DNA of 64,000 nucleotides, from the NCBI RefSeq assembly GCF_017741935.1, contig NZ_JAGHMH010000024.1:124001-188000 (forward strand). The letters are read 5' to 3'. Numbering within the stretch: the stretch's first letter is position 1; each line of letters begins with the position of its first letter. Of the stretch, positions 17,061 through 27,025 are shown piece by piece. The DNA comes from Rhizobium sp. 16-449-1b (GTDB lineage: Bacteria > Pseudomonadota > Alphaproteobacteria > Rhizobiales > Rhizobiaceae). Made by a program: the position numbers and the translations under genes. The notes below the pieces were generated by a model, which saw nothing but the letters and a program-made list of their open reading frames with translations, was not told where the DNA came from and did no database searches.

Positions 17061-18497
17061 TCAGCCGAGCTGCGTGACGTAGCGCACGTCGAGATAGGCG
17101 TTGATCGCTTCCGAGCCGCCTTCCGTGCCGTAGCCCGAATCCTTGATGCCGCCGAACGGCACTTCCGGCAGCGCAAGGCCGTTGTGGTTGATCGACAGCA
17201 TGCCGGCTTCCACGCGGCGGCCAAGTGCCTGCGCGGTGGCGCTGGAGCTGGTGAAGGCGAAGGAGGCCAGGCCGAACGGCAGGCGGTTCGCTTCGGTGAT
17301 CGCGTCTTCGAGCGTCGAGAAGCGGTTGATGATGGCGAGCGGGCCGAAGGGCTCCTCATTCATCACGCGCGCCGAAAGCGGCACGTTGGCGAGAACCGTC
17401 GGCTCGAAGAAGTTGCCGGTGTTGCCGATGCGGCGGCCGCCGGTCTTCAGTTCAGCGCCCTTGGAAACGGCATCGTTGATCAGCTCTTCGAGAGCCGGGA
17501 TGCGGCGCTCGTTGGCGAGCGGGCCCATCTCGACGCCTGCGTCCAGACCGTTGCCGACCTTGACGGCCTGGGCGGCCTTGACGAAGCCATCCGTGAACTG
17601 GTCCATCACGCCGTCCTGCACCAGGAAGCGCGTCGGCGCGACGCAGACCTGGCCGGCATTGCGGAACTTCGAGCCGGCCATGATCGACACGGCCTGATCG
17701 ACATTGGCGTCATCGAACACCATGACCGGGGCGTGACCGCCAAGCTCCATGGTCGCCCGCTTCATGTGCAGGCCGGCCAGCGCCGCCAGCTGCTTGCCGA
17801 CAGGCGTCGAGCCGGTGAACGAGATCTTGCGGATGACGGGGTGCGAGATCAGATATTCGGAGATCTCGGCCGGAATGCCGTAAACGAGGTTGACGACGCC
17901 ATTGGGAATGCCGGCATCGGCGAAGACGCGGATGAGTTCGGCCGGCGATGCCGGGGTTTCCTCTGGCGCCTTGACGATGATCGAGCAGCCGGCGGCGATA
18001 GCAGCCGAAAGCTTGCGCACCACCTGGTTGATCGGGAAGTTCCACGGCGTAAACGCCGCAACCGGGCCGACCGGCGACTTGATCGCCAGCTGCGTGACAT
18101 TCGGCGCGCGCGACGGAATAACCTGACCATAGGTACGGCGCGCCTCTTCGGCGAACCAGTCGATGACGTCGGCAGCACCCGCGATTTCAACGAGCGACTG
18201 CGCCAGCGGCTTGCCCTGCTCGCGCGTCATCATCCAAGCGATGGTTTCCTTGCGCTCGCGCAGGAGGTCGGCGGCGCGGCGCATCATCTTCGAGCGGTCG
18301 AAGGGCGAGGTGTCGCGCCAGACCCGGAAGCCCTTGTCGGCTGCGGCGAGTGCTGCGTCGAGATCTTCGCGGGAGGCATGCGGAATGGTGCCGATGGTCT
18401 CACCCGTGGCCGGGTCGGTGACGGGCAGCGTCTTGCCGGAGGCGGCATTCTTCCATTCGCCGTCGATGAACAGCTTCACATCGGGATAGGTCTGCAT
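17061..18497 (-). CDS. NAD(P)-dependent succinate-semialdehyde dehydrogenase family
   Basis: A 478-residue aldehyde dehydrogenase. The catalytic pieces are visible: Asn153 in TPWNFP, Glu251 in MELGGHAP, and Cys285 in GQVCVAPTR. FIDGEWKNAASGK at the N terminus and INHNGLALPEVPFGGIKDSGYGTEGG at the C terminus match the SSADH (GabD) branch, which oxidises succinate semialdehyde to succinate in GABA use. Related enzymes (alpha-ketoglutarate semialdehyde dehydrogenase, glutarate semialdehyde dehydrogenase) cannot be excluded. No gabT is adjacent. Divergent from an FAD oxidoreductase gene resembling L-2-hydroxyglutarate oxidase, which fits C4/C5 acid metabolism. Confidence 0.88.
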   Translation of the reverse strand: MQTYPDVKLFIDGEWKNAASGKTLPVTDPATGETIGTIPHASREDLDAALAAADKGFRVWRDTSPFDRSKMMRRAADLLRERKETIAWMMTREQGKPLAQSLVEIAGAADVIDWFAEEARRTYGQVIPSRAPNVTQLAIKSPVGPVAAFTPWNFPINQVVRKLSAAIAAGCSIIVKAPEETPASPAELIRVFADAGIPNGVVNLVYGIPAEISEYLISHPVIRKISFTGSTPVGKQLAALAGLHMKRATMELGGHAPVMVFDDANVDQAVSIMAGSKFRNAGQVCVAPTRFLVQDGVMDQFTDGFVKAAQAVKVGNGLDAGVEMGPLANERRIPALEELINDAVSKGAELKTGGRRIGNTGNFFEPTVLANVPLSARVMNEEPFGPLAIINRFSTLEDAITEANRLPFGLASFAFTSSSATAQALGRRVEAGMLSINHNGLALPEVPFGGIKDSGYGTEGGSEAINAYLDVRYVTQLG

Positions 18498-18666
18498 GAT
18501 TATTCCTTGTCGTCTTCATCAATCAATTCGTCGGACAGCGAACGGCGCGCCGGGGGCACGCTCCGCACATGCCTCATATAGGCCGAACGGATGCTGTTTC
18601 TCAGAGCATGCGACGTTATAAACCGAAATAGCCCAGTGTCTCCCCCCAATCGGTCATCCCACTTAT

Positions 18667-18693
18667 GCCAAAAGCGCTACGCCAAAAGCTCTA
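18667..18693. repeat. tandem 13-mer in the divergent promoter
   Basis: GCCAAAAGCGCTA (18667-18679) and GCCAAAAGCTCTA (18681-18693) are tandem copies with one mismatch, one base apart, so their phases differ by 14 bases. They lie between the dehydrogenase gene (start 18497, minus) and the oxidoreductase gene (start 18759, plus). Could be paired regulator sites. The rest of this 261-base gap shows nothing else I recognise. Confidence 0.4.
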
Positions 18694-18758
18694 GGATTGC
18701 AGGACTTTGATCGCCCCGCCGATTGCGGTAGTGATCGAGGCGTCGCAGGAGGATTGGA

Positions 18759-19871
18759 ATGGATGAGGTCGGCTGCATCATCGCCGGGGCCGGCGTAATC
18801 GGGCTGGCGATCGCGCGCGAAGCGGCGATGCGCGGTCTGGAGACGCTGGTCGTCGAGGCCAAGCCGATGATCGGCATGGAGACCAGCTCGCGCAATTCCG
18901 AAGTCATCCACGCCGGCATCTATTACCCGCCCGGATCGCTGAAGGCACGGCTCTGCATCGAAGGGCGCGGACGGCTCTATCGCTATGCCGAGGACAGGCG
19001 CATCCCCCACGCCCGCTGCGGCAAGTTCATCGTCGCGACCAGCCCGGCGCAGATCGAGAAACTGGAAGCGATCCGCATCAAGGCGGCCGAATGCGGCGTC
19101 GATGACCTCGTGCTGATCTCCGGCGAGGAAGCGATGGCGCGCGAGCCGGCGCTAAGCTGCGTCGCCGCCCTCGTCTCGCCCTCGACCGGCATCATCGACA
19201 GCCACGCACTGATGCTCGCCTTGCGAGGGGATGCCGAGGAGCACGGCGCCTTCATCGCCCTCAACACCGAGATCGTATCTGGCGAGGCCACCGACAACCG
19301 CTTCGTGCTGCGCACCCGCGACAAGACGAGCGGCGAGGAATACGACGTATCCTCGCGCCACTTCATCAACGCCGCCGGCCTGCGCGCCAACGATCTCGCC
19401 CGCCTTGTCTCGGGCTTCGACCATGCCACGGTGCCCAAGCTCCATCTCGCCAAGGGCAACTACTTCGCCGCCCCGACACGCAACGTCTTCTCGCGGCTGA
19501 TCTACCCGGTGCCGGAGGATGGCGGCCTCGGGGTGCACCTGACCATGGACCTTGGCGGCTCCATCCGCTTTGGGCCCGACGTCGAATGGATCGACGCCAT
19601 CGACTACGAGGTCGACCCCACGCGCTGCGAGCGGTTCTATGACGAGATCCGGCGCTACTGGCCCGGCCTGCCCGACAATTGCCTGCAGCCGGCCTATAGC
19701 GGCATCCGCCCCAAACTCTCCGGGCCCGGCCAACCCGCTGCCGACTTCGCCATTCACGGCCTCTCCGTCCACGGCGTCAGCGGCATGGTGCATCTCTACG
19801 GCATCGAGAGCCCGGGGCTCACCTCGTCGCTTGCGATCGCCAAACACGTCATGTCCGAAATCGCCGGCTGA
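18759..19871 (+). CDS. FAD-dependent oxidoreductase (L-2-hydroxyglutarate oxidase-like)
   Basis: A 370-residue DAO-fold flavoprotein. The dinucleotide-binding loop is AGAGVIGLAIAREAAMRG (residues 9-26). METSSRNSEVIHAGIYYPPGSLKARLC is the characteristic substrate-side segment of the L-2-hydroxyglutarate oxidase / LhgO-like family, and the C-terminal HGVSGMVHLYGIESPGLTSSLAIA closes the FAD site. The predicted reaction is oxidation of a 2-hydroxy acid to the keto acid. A strong AGGAGG precedes the ATG at 18759. A small ORF follows immediately. The exact substrate is not proven. Confidence 0.85.
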   Translation: MDEVGCIIAGAGVIGLAIAREAAMRGLETLVVEAKPMIGMETSSRNSEVIHAGIYYPPGSLKARLCIEGRGRLYRYAEDRRIPHARCGKFIVATSPAQIEKLEAIRIKAAECGVDDLVLISGEEAMAREPALSCVAALVSPSTGIIDSHALMLALRGDAEEHGAFIALNTEIVSGEATDNRFVLRTRDKTSGEEYDVSSRHFINAAGLRANDLARLVSGFDHATVPKLHLAKGNYFAAPTRNVFSRLIYPVPEDGGLGVHLTMDLGGSIRFGPDVEWIDAIDYEVDPTRCERFYDEIRRYWPGLPDNCLQPAYSGIRPKLSGPGQPAADFAIHGLSVHGVSGMVHLYGIESPGLTSSLAIAKHVMSEIAG

Positions 19872-19973
19872 AAGGTGGCGCACAACGCCCGTCTCCAACC
19901 TTCGGATAGTGGCTTCAACGCGCAATTCGCGGTAGATTGCGACGTCCGACAGGCAACTTGCGGAGCGCATTCC

Positions 19974-20168
19974 GTGAAAACCATTACCGACAAGGAACTC
20001 GCCGAGCGCCTGCGCCAGGCGCTTGATATTCTCGACAACAGCATGCCCTCGAGCAAACGCGCGCTCAACATCTACGAGATGGTGATCCGGGTGCTCGATA
20101 CCGGCGCGCGCGTGCTTGAGGACGAGCAGTTTCGCACGACCGCCAACGACAATCCCGGCAAGCCCTGA
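19974..20168 (+). CDS. small conserved-looking protein of unknown function
   Basis: From a GTG at 19974 (GGAG at 19962-19965, eight bases upstream) the product is 64 residues, KTITDKELAERLRQALDILD and then SSKRALNIYEMVIRVLDTGARVLEDEQF, fully helical and soluble. A GTG at 19875 would extend it to 97 residues but adds a composition unlike a real protein. It lies 100 bases after the oxidoreductase stop. I do not recognise the family. Codon use is normal for the region, which supports a real gene. Confidence 0.6.
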   Translation: MKTITDKELAERLRQALDILDNSMPSSKRALNIYEMVIRVLDTGARVLEDEQFRTTANDNPGKP

Positions 20169-20183
20169 AGCGGGCGTGACGCC

Positions 20184-20951
20184 CTACCCCTTGATCCGCG
20201 CCAGCACCCGGTCGAGCGCCGCGATCAACGCGCCGCTGCCGCCCTTGTGGTCGAAGTCCTCGAACACCTGTTCGTTCAAGCCACCCTTGGTGGAGAACTC
20301 CTCCTTGAGCTCGGTGAGCGGCGTCTCGCCATGCTTCACCGCCTCCTGTGCGAGGCTGAAGAACAACGGCGCCAGATAGGCCCGCGCCTTGTCCGCAGGC
20401 ATCCCCTGATCGGCGAGCCAGCCGGTGGTGCGGTCGAGAATGCCGAAATAGGTGGCCATCAGCGCGCTTGCGGCCGCCAGCAGATCATACTCCGCGCGCG
20501 TCTCGCAGGCGACCGCGCTGCCCAGCGCCGAGAAGATCGTGGCGACCGTTTCATTCCCAGGATAGATCGCCGTAACCCCGGCGCGCTCGGCAACGAAGGG
20601 CAGCGGAATGGCCTGGGTGATCGTAACAGGCGTATCGATCCAGGCTTCAAGCTTCGCCCGGTCGGTCGCGGCAACCACGCTGACGACGCACTGCCCGGCG
20701 CGAAAACGCAGCCCCTTGATCACCTCCTCGGCGATCTGCGGCCGGATCGCAAGGAACAGAATATCGGCGGCATTCACCACGGCCTGGTTGTCGGCGCCGA
20801 TCTCGACCAGCGGCGACGATGCGGCAAGGCGTGCGGCGATCTCGCCATTGCGCGGCGAGACGGTGATCCGCGACAGATCAAGCGACGAGCCGAGCATCCC
20901 CTTGACCATGGCCTCGGTGATCGTCCCCGTGCCCACGAACCCAATCTTCAT
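20184..20951 (-). CDS. proC: pyrroline-5-carboxylate reductase family protein
   Basis: A 255-residue NAD(P)-binding protein. It begins MKIGFVGTGTITEAMVKG, the typical Rossmann start of ProC. FLAIRPQIAEEVI is the place where ProC has a conserved VKPQ-like stretch, and GGLNEQVFEDFDHKGG at the C terminus corresponds to the proline-binding signature, here with differences from the usual SPGGTT motif. It probably reduces pyrroline-5-carboxylate to proline, but the changed signature means it could act on another imine. GGGGAGAA precedes the ATG at 20951; the longer frame crosses a terminator. Confidence 0.78.
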   Translation of the reverse strand: MKIGFVGTGTITEAMVKGMLGSSLDLSRITVSPRNGEIAARLAASSPLVEIGADNQAVVNAADILFLAIRPQIAEEVIKGLRFRAGQCVVSVVAATDRAKLEAWIDTPVTITQAIPLPFVAERAGVTAIYPGNETVATIFSALGSAVACETRAEYDLLAAASALMATYFGILDRTTGWLADQGMPADKARAYLAPLFFSLAQEAVKHGETPLTELKEEFSTKGGLNEQVFEDFDHKGGSGALIAALDRVLARIKG

Positions 20952-20983
20952 CGCAATTCTCCCCTTCGAAGCAGCACACCAAC

Positions 20984-21011
20984 AAAAAACCGCCGGATCG
21001 CTCCGACGGTT
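20984..21011 (-). terminator. intrinsic terminator after the DUF882 gene
   Basis: On the minus strand AACCGTCGGA and TCCGGCGGTT pair (one G-T wobble) around GCGA and are followed by TTTT. It separates the DUF882 gene from proC, so proC likely has its own promoter nearby. Confidence 0.8.
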
Positions 21012-21036
21012 CTGATTGTCTGATCTGGAAGATCGC

Positions 21037-22974
21037 TCAGTTCGATTCGAACTTGCGCACTTCCATGAAGTTGACCGCCGTGCCGCTGAAGCGACCGGTG
21101 TCGATCGACGCCGTCTTGGTGAAGCCCTCGGCATAGACCGCCTTCGGCTGCGCGCGCAGCGTCTGGCTGACGAAACGCGGTGCCTTGACCGGCTTGGTCA
21201 CCATTTCCATGCGCGCGTTGCTCAGCGCCCACTGCGAGATGATCTTCTGCGTCAGCTTCGGCTCGGTGGTCACAGTCGCGCGGCTGGCATCGGCCTCGGC
21301 GGCTTCATGCTTGGTCGGGCGGCCACCCTTGGAGGGCAGGCTCTGAGCCGCACTCGGTTCGATCGCCGGCTTCGGCGCATCGAAGGCATCGCCGAAGCTT
21401 GCCGACCCAAAGCTTGCCGACTTGGTCGCGGGCGCAAGCGCTGCCAACTGCACCGGCGGCTTTTCGGCCGGAACCTTTTGCGGCATCGCTGCGTTTATAG
21501 CCTGTTCGACGCTCGATACCGGCGGCTGGTTGGCTGCAAGCTGGCCGTGATTGGCAGAGTTCTGCTGGTTGAGAGCATCGGCAACGGCTGGAGAAAGCGT
21601 ACCCTGCTGATCTGCCTCATCGACACCGGCTTCCGGATCGGCATTTGCCGCCGCCAGAAGCTTTTCTGCCAGAGCCGGACGCTCAGCCGGCGTCGGCACA
21701 GCCGCGAGATTCCCCGTCATCGCGGCAGCCGGATCGGCTGAAGCGACTTCCGCGTCTCCCGGAGAACGACGTGCACCGAGGAGCGAAGGCACCGGAACGC
21801 TATACGCGCTGAGATCCGCATAGCCCTGCTGACCCTGATCGGTCACAGCGGCAAGAGCATCCTGCGCGGCATTACCCGATTGCGGAGCGACAAGGGCGCT
21901 GGCCACTTCGCTGCCGCCAGGCTGATTTGCGAACGCCGGCCGCACCTGCGGGATCGGCGCGTTGACGCTTGCGACTTCAGTCTGCTGCGAAGCTTCTGCC
22001 TGAGCCGGGGCACCCTGGCTCGGATCAGCTGCGTTCGGCATATCGGCGGCCTTCGGCGGCGTTGCCTTGGCAACGGCGACTGCTGGCGTGCTGTCGTCGG
22101 AGTTATCCTCTTCCTCGTCCGCGCCACCGCCAAACAGGGCTGCAAACAAGGTCTTCGGCTTCTTGCGCTCTTCGCTGGCCGAGCCGGTATAGGCGCCGGA
22201 GCTTGCCATCTGCACCGAGCTGTCGCTGACGCGACGCTTGTAATCGGCGACCGCCTGCTCATAACCCGGCAGCGGCTTGCCGTCGGCCGGGATGTGCATC
22301 GTGTTGCCGTTCGGGAAGAGACGGACGAGTTCGTCGCGGTTCATGCGCGGCCAGGCGCGAACGCCGCCGACATCCATGTGCACGAAGGGCGAGCCGGATT
22401 TCGGATAGAAACCAACGCCGCCGACCTGCATTTTCATGCCGATCGCGCGCAAAGTCGCCAGTTTCACATCAGGAATGAAGAAGTCCATCGCCTTGCCGAG
22501 CATGTGCTGGCTCTTCTCGGCGACACCGGAATTGCGCGAGCGGTTCTTCAGCATGGCGTTGGTGCCCGGCGAACGGAAACCGCAGACGACGTTGATGTAA
22601 TCCTTGGAACCGCTCTGGCGGTAGACTTCCCAGATCAGGTCGAATAGGCGCGGGTCCATCTTCGTCGGCTGGTTCTTGCGCCAGTCGCGAAGGAAGCGGT
22701 TCAGCTGCTCGAGACCCTTGGGGTCGAACCTGCCGTTGCGCTTATAGGTGATGACAGCCTTTTCACCCGTGTGAATGAAGTAAAGCTTGAGACTACGCGT
22801 TTCGCCCGCCGCTTCGGACGGCGTACTGGAGCCGACGAGCACCGGGGACGAAACTGCAACTGCGAGAAGGGCGGCCATAGCCGTCCTTGTCACCTTTCCG
22901 CAAAGGTCTGCGCACCTGTTGCGCCATGTCGGGCGCGAAGGCTTCGTATTCCAATTCAGATCCGGCAAACTCAA
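21037..22974 (-). CDS. DUF882 / M15-like murein endopeptidase with long tail
   Basis: A 645-residue exported protein. After a signal-like segment (AMAALLAVAVSSPVLVGSS, about 32-50) comes a DUF882 domain (about 60-215) related to E. coli YcbK/MepK, a zinc endopeptidase that cuts peptidoglycan cross-links. Metal ligands are visible: His157 and Asp164 in SQHMLGKAMD, and His199 with Asp201 in FVHMDVGG. The remaining 400 residues are rich in Ala, Pro, Gln and Ser, with an acidic patch (ADEEEDNSDDS), and look disordered; there is little sign of a second fold. The start is a TTG after ACGGGGA. Usual members are about 200-600 residues, so the tail is long but not unique. Confidence 0.85.
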   Translation of the reverse strand: MSLPDLNWNTKPSRPTWRNRCADLCGKVTRTAMAALLAVAVSSPVLVGSSTPSEAAGETRSLKLYFIHTGEKAVITYKRNGRFDPKGLEQLNRFLRDWRKNQPTKMDPRLFDLIWEVYRQSGSKDYINVVCGFRSPGTNAMLKNRSRNSGVAEKSQHMLGKAMDFFIPDVKLATLRAIGMKMQVGGVGFYPKSGSPFVHMDVGGVRAWPRMNRDELVRLFPNGNTMHIPADGKPLPGYEQAVADYKRRVSDSSVQMASSGAYTGSASEERKKPKTLFAALFGGGADEEEDNSDDSTPAVAVAKATPPKAADMPNAADPSQGAPAQAEASQQTEVASVNAPIPQVRPAFANQPGGSEVASALVAPQSGNAAQDALAAVTDQGQQGYADLSAYSVPVPSLLGARRSPGDAEVASADPAAAMTGNLAAVPTPAERPALAEKLLAAANADPEAGVDEADQQGTLSPAVADALNQQNSANHGQLAANQPPVSSVEQAINAAMPQKVPAEKPPVQLAALAPATKSASFGSASFGDAFDAPKPAIEPSAAQSLPSKGGRPTKHEAAEADASRATVTTEPKLTQKIISQWALSNARMEMVTKPVKAPRFVSQTLRAQPKAVYAEGFTKTASIDTGRFSGTAVNFMEVRKFESN

Positions 22975-23148
22975 TCCCCGTCAGACAGCCGATGGTCCCT
23001 CAATCTGACCCTTGACTGTGAAATGCGGTCACACGATGGCAAAAATGCCACACATGATCAACCTTTTCTTTACATAGTGAACAGGCCACTAACAAGTGGT
23101 TTATGATTGGTAACAAAAGATGATTGCCGGAATCTTAACTGAAACACC

Positions 23149-24702
<1,554 letters not shown>

Positions 24703-24911
24703 TGCTGCCTCACTTCATGCGAAACCTTGAATGGCAATGTCGCAGAAAGGCTTGAACATCCAGTTTTGAGAAATAATCGCATTTTAACGTTTGTGACGAA
24801 GGCGGATTCGCCTCGAAACGACGCTCCCGCGCGACGAAAAGCCCCTTGATGCCAAGGCTTTGGGCGCTTAGACAGTCAGACCTGTCGTAAAATAGGAAGA
24901 GGATCCCGCTT

Positions 24912-26765
24912 ATGAAAAACCCGCTCTTCGGCGCCGAATACAACTTTTCGGTAAGCAATGCCGGTTCCGCGAAGGCGATCGAACTCGGCGACCTCCCGAC
25001 CTGGAAGCTTCAGGACCTCTATCCTTCCGCCACCTCAGACGCCTTCAAGGCCGACATGGCGAAGGCCGAAAAGGATTCTCTTGCCTTCGAAGCCAAGTGG
25101 AAGGGCAAGCTCGCGGACGCAGCGACCAAGAAGGGCGCAGACGGCATCGGCCAGGCGCTGAAGGAATATGAAGCGCTCGACGACATCATCGGCCGCCTCG
25201 GTTCATTCGCCGGCCTCACCTATTTCTCCGACACGTCGAGCCCGGCCAATGGCAAGCTTTACGGCGACGTGCAGGCGAAGATCACCGATTTCTCCGGCCA
25301 TCTGCTGTTCTTCACGCTCGAGCTCAACCGCATCGACGACGCCGTGATTGACGCATGCATGGCAAACGACCCCGATGCCGGCCACTACCGCCCCTGGCTG
25401 GTGGACCTGCGCAAGGACAAGCCCTACCAGCTCGACGACAAGCTGGAGCAGCTCTTCCTCGAGAAGTCGATGACCTCGGCCGCCGCCTTCAACCGCCTGT
25501 TCGACGAGACCATGGCCGAGCTGCGCTTCGAGGTGGATGGCGAGATGCTGTCGATCGAGGTGACGCTGAACATGCTGCAGGACCGCGACCCGGAAGTGCG
25601 CCGCAAGGGCGCCATGGCGCTCGCCAAGACCTTCAAGGACAATCTGCGCATCTTCACGCTGATCACCAACACGCTCGCGAAGGACAAGGATATCTCCGAC
25701 CGCTGGCGCGGCTTCGAGGACATCGCCGATTCAAGACACCTCGCCAACCGCGTCGAGCGCGAGGTGGTCGATGCGCTGGCAGCCGCCGTCCGCGACGCCT
25801 ATCCGCGCCTGTCGCACCGCTACTATACGATGAAGGCGAAGTGGCTCGGAATGGATCAGATGGAGTTCTGGGACCGCAACGCGCCGCTTCCGGAAACCTC
25901 CAACGCCGTCATCTCCTGGACCGAGGCCAAGGACACCGTTCTCTCCGCCTACGGCAATTTCGCCCCCGAGATGGCCGCGATCGCCAAGCGCTTCTTCGAC
26001 GAGGAGTGGATCGACGCGCCGGTTCGCCCCGGCAAGGCGCCGGGCGCCTTCGCGCACCCGACCGTTCCCTCCGCCCACCCCTATGTGCTCGTCAACTATC
26101 TCGGCAAGCCGCGCGACGTGATGACGCTCGCCCATGAGCTCGGCCACGGCGTCCACCAGGTGCTGGCTGGCGGCCAGGGCGCCCTGATGTGCCAGACGCC
26201 GCTGACGCTTGCCGAAACCGCCTCCGTCTTCGGCGAAATGCTGACCTTCCGCGCCCTCCTCGACAAGACCAAGGACAAGCGCGAGCGCAAGGCGATGCTC
26301 GCCCAGAAGGTCGAGGACATGATCAACACGGTCGTGCGCCAGATCGCCTTCTACGAATTCGAGCGCAAGGTTCACACAGCCCGCAAGGAAGGCGAGCTCA
26401 CGGCCGAGCAGATCGGCGAATTGTGGCTGTCCATCCAGGCCGAAAGCCTCGGCCCGGCGATCAAGATCTCCGAGGGCTACGAGACCTACTGGACCTACAT
26501 CCCCCACTTCATCCACTCGCCCTTCTACGTCTACGCATACGCCTTCGGCGACTGCCTGGTAAACTCGCTCTACGCTGTCTACCAGAAGGCGGATCAGGGC
26601 TTCCGGGACAAGTATTTCGAGCTCCTGAAGGCCGGCGGCACCAAGCATCACTCCGAACTCCTCAAGCCCTTCGGCCTCGACGCCACCGATCCGTCGTTCT
26701 GGAGCAAGGGTTTGTCGATGATCGAGGGGCTGATCGACGAGCTGGAAGCGCTAGATAAGGGCTGA
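24912..26765 (+). CDS. pepF: oligoendopeptidase F (M3 family metallopeptidase)
   Basis: A 617-residue cytoplasmic zinc peptidase that cleaves small peptides. The metal site is HELGH at residues 408-412, with the third ligand Glu in TLAETASVFGEM shortly after. The helical N-terminal half and LHP/HSPFYVYAYAFGDCLVNSLYAVYQ are typical of the PepF branch. The length is normal for the family. A GGAAGAGGA stretch is upstream of the ATG. It is divergent from the sigma-54 regulator, and a repeat element follows the gene. Confident in family, less so in exact substrates. Confidence 0.93.
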   Translation: MKNPLFGAEYNFSVSNAGSAKAIELGDLPTWKLQDLYPSATSDAFKADMAKAEKDSLAFEAKWKGKLADAATKKGADGIGQALKEYEALDDIIGRLGSFAGLTYFSDTSSPANGKLYGDVQAKITDFSGHLLFFTLELNRIDDAVIDACMANDPDAGHYRPWLVDLRKDKPYQLDDKLEQLFLEKSMTSAAAFNRLFDETMAELRFEVDGEMLSIEVTLNMLQDRDPEVRRKGAMALAKTFKDNLRIFTLITNTLAKDKDISDRWRGFEDIADSRHLANRVEREVVDALAAAVRDAYPRLSHRYYTMKAKWLGMDQMEFWDRNAPLPETSNAVISWTEAKDTVLSAYGNFAPEMAAIAKRFFDEEWIDAPVRPGKAPGAFAHPTVPSAHPYVLVNYLGKPRDVMTLAHELGHGVHQVLAGGQGALMCQTPLTLAETASVFGEMLTFRALLDKTKDKRERKAMLAQKVEDMINTVVRQIAFYEFERKVHTARKEGELTAEQIGELWLSIQAESLGPAIKISEGYETYWTYIPHFIHSPFYVYAYAFGDCLVNSLYAVYQKADQGFRDKYFELLKAGGTKHHSELLKPFGLDATDPSFWSKGLSMIEGLIDELEALDKG

Positions 26766-26816
26766 GGATAGGGAGTTTCGCAAGCGCTGTTCCTTATCTC
26801 CAGCGAAACAAGAGTT

Positions 26817-26998
26817 GGGGCGTTACGCCGCCACAGGTCTCTTCTCCCCAACGGGGAGAAGTGCCGGAGCGTAGCGAGGCGATGAGGGGGCGGAGCGCAG
26901 CGACGCCTTGAGCGAATGCGAGAGGCAATTGCGCCTGTGGCCCCCTCATCCGCCTGCCGGCACCTTCTCCCCGTCGGGGAGAAGGGAGGTCGTCGCAC
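26817..26998. repeat. RIME-like palindromic intergenic repeat
   Basis: Between pepF and pabB. It has two palindromes, CTTCTCCCCAACGGGGAGAAG and CTTCTCCCCGTCGGGGAGAAG type stems, at the ends, plus conserved middle stretches (GATGAGGGGGCGGAGCG and CCCCCTCATCCGCCTGCCGG). The pattern resembles the RIME elements known in rhizobia; I cannot confirm the family without a search. The element is unrelated to the three 152-bp copies. The rest of the gap to 27025 holds only the pabB ribosome site. Confidence 0.75.
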
Positions 26999-27025
26999 CG
27001 CCCCGCTTCATAATCAGGACCCAGC

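Noticed and set aside
17049..18581. A 510-codon open frame on the plus strand
   Set aside because: Antisense to the dehydrogenase gene, whose motifs are clear on the other strand.
18759..19871. Reading the FAD oxidoreductase as glycerol-3-phosphate dehydrogenase
   Set aside because: The substrate-side segment with IHAGIYYPPGSLKARLC and the length fit the 2-hydroxyglutarate oxidase group better.
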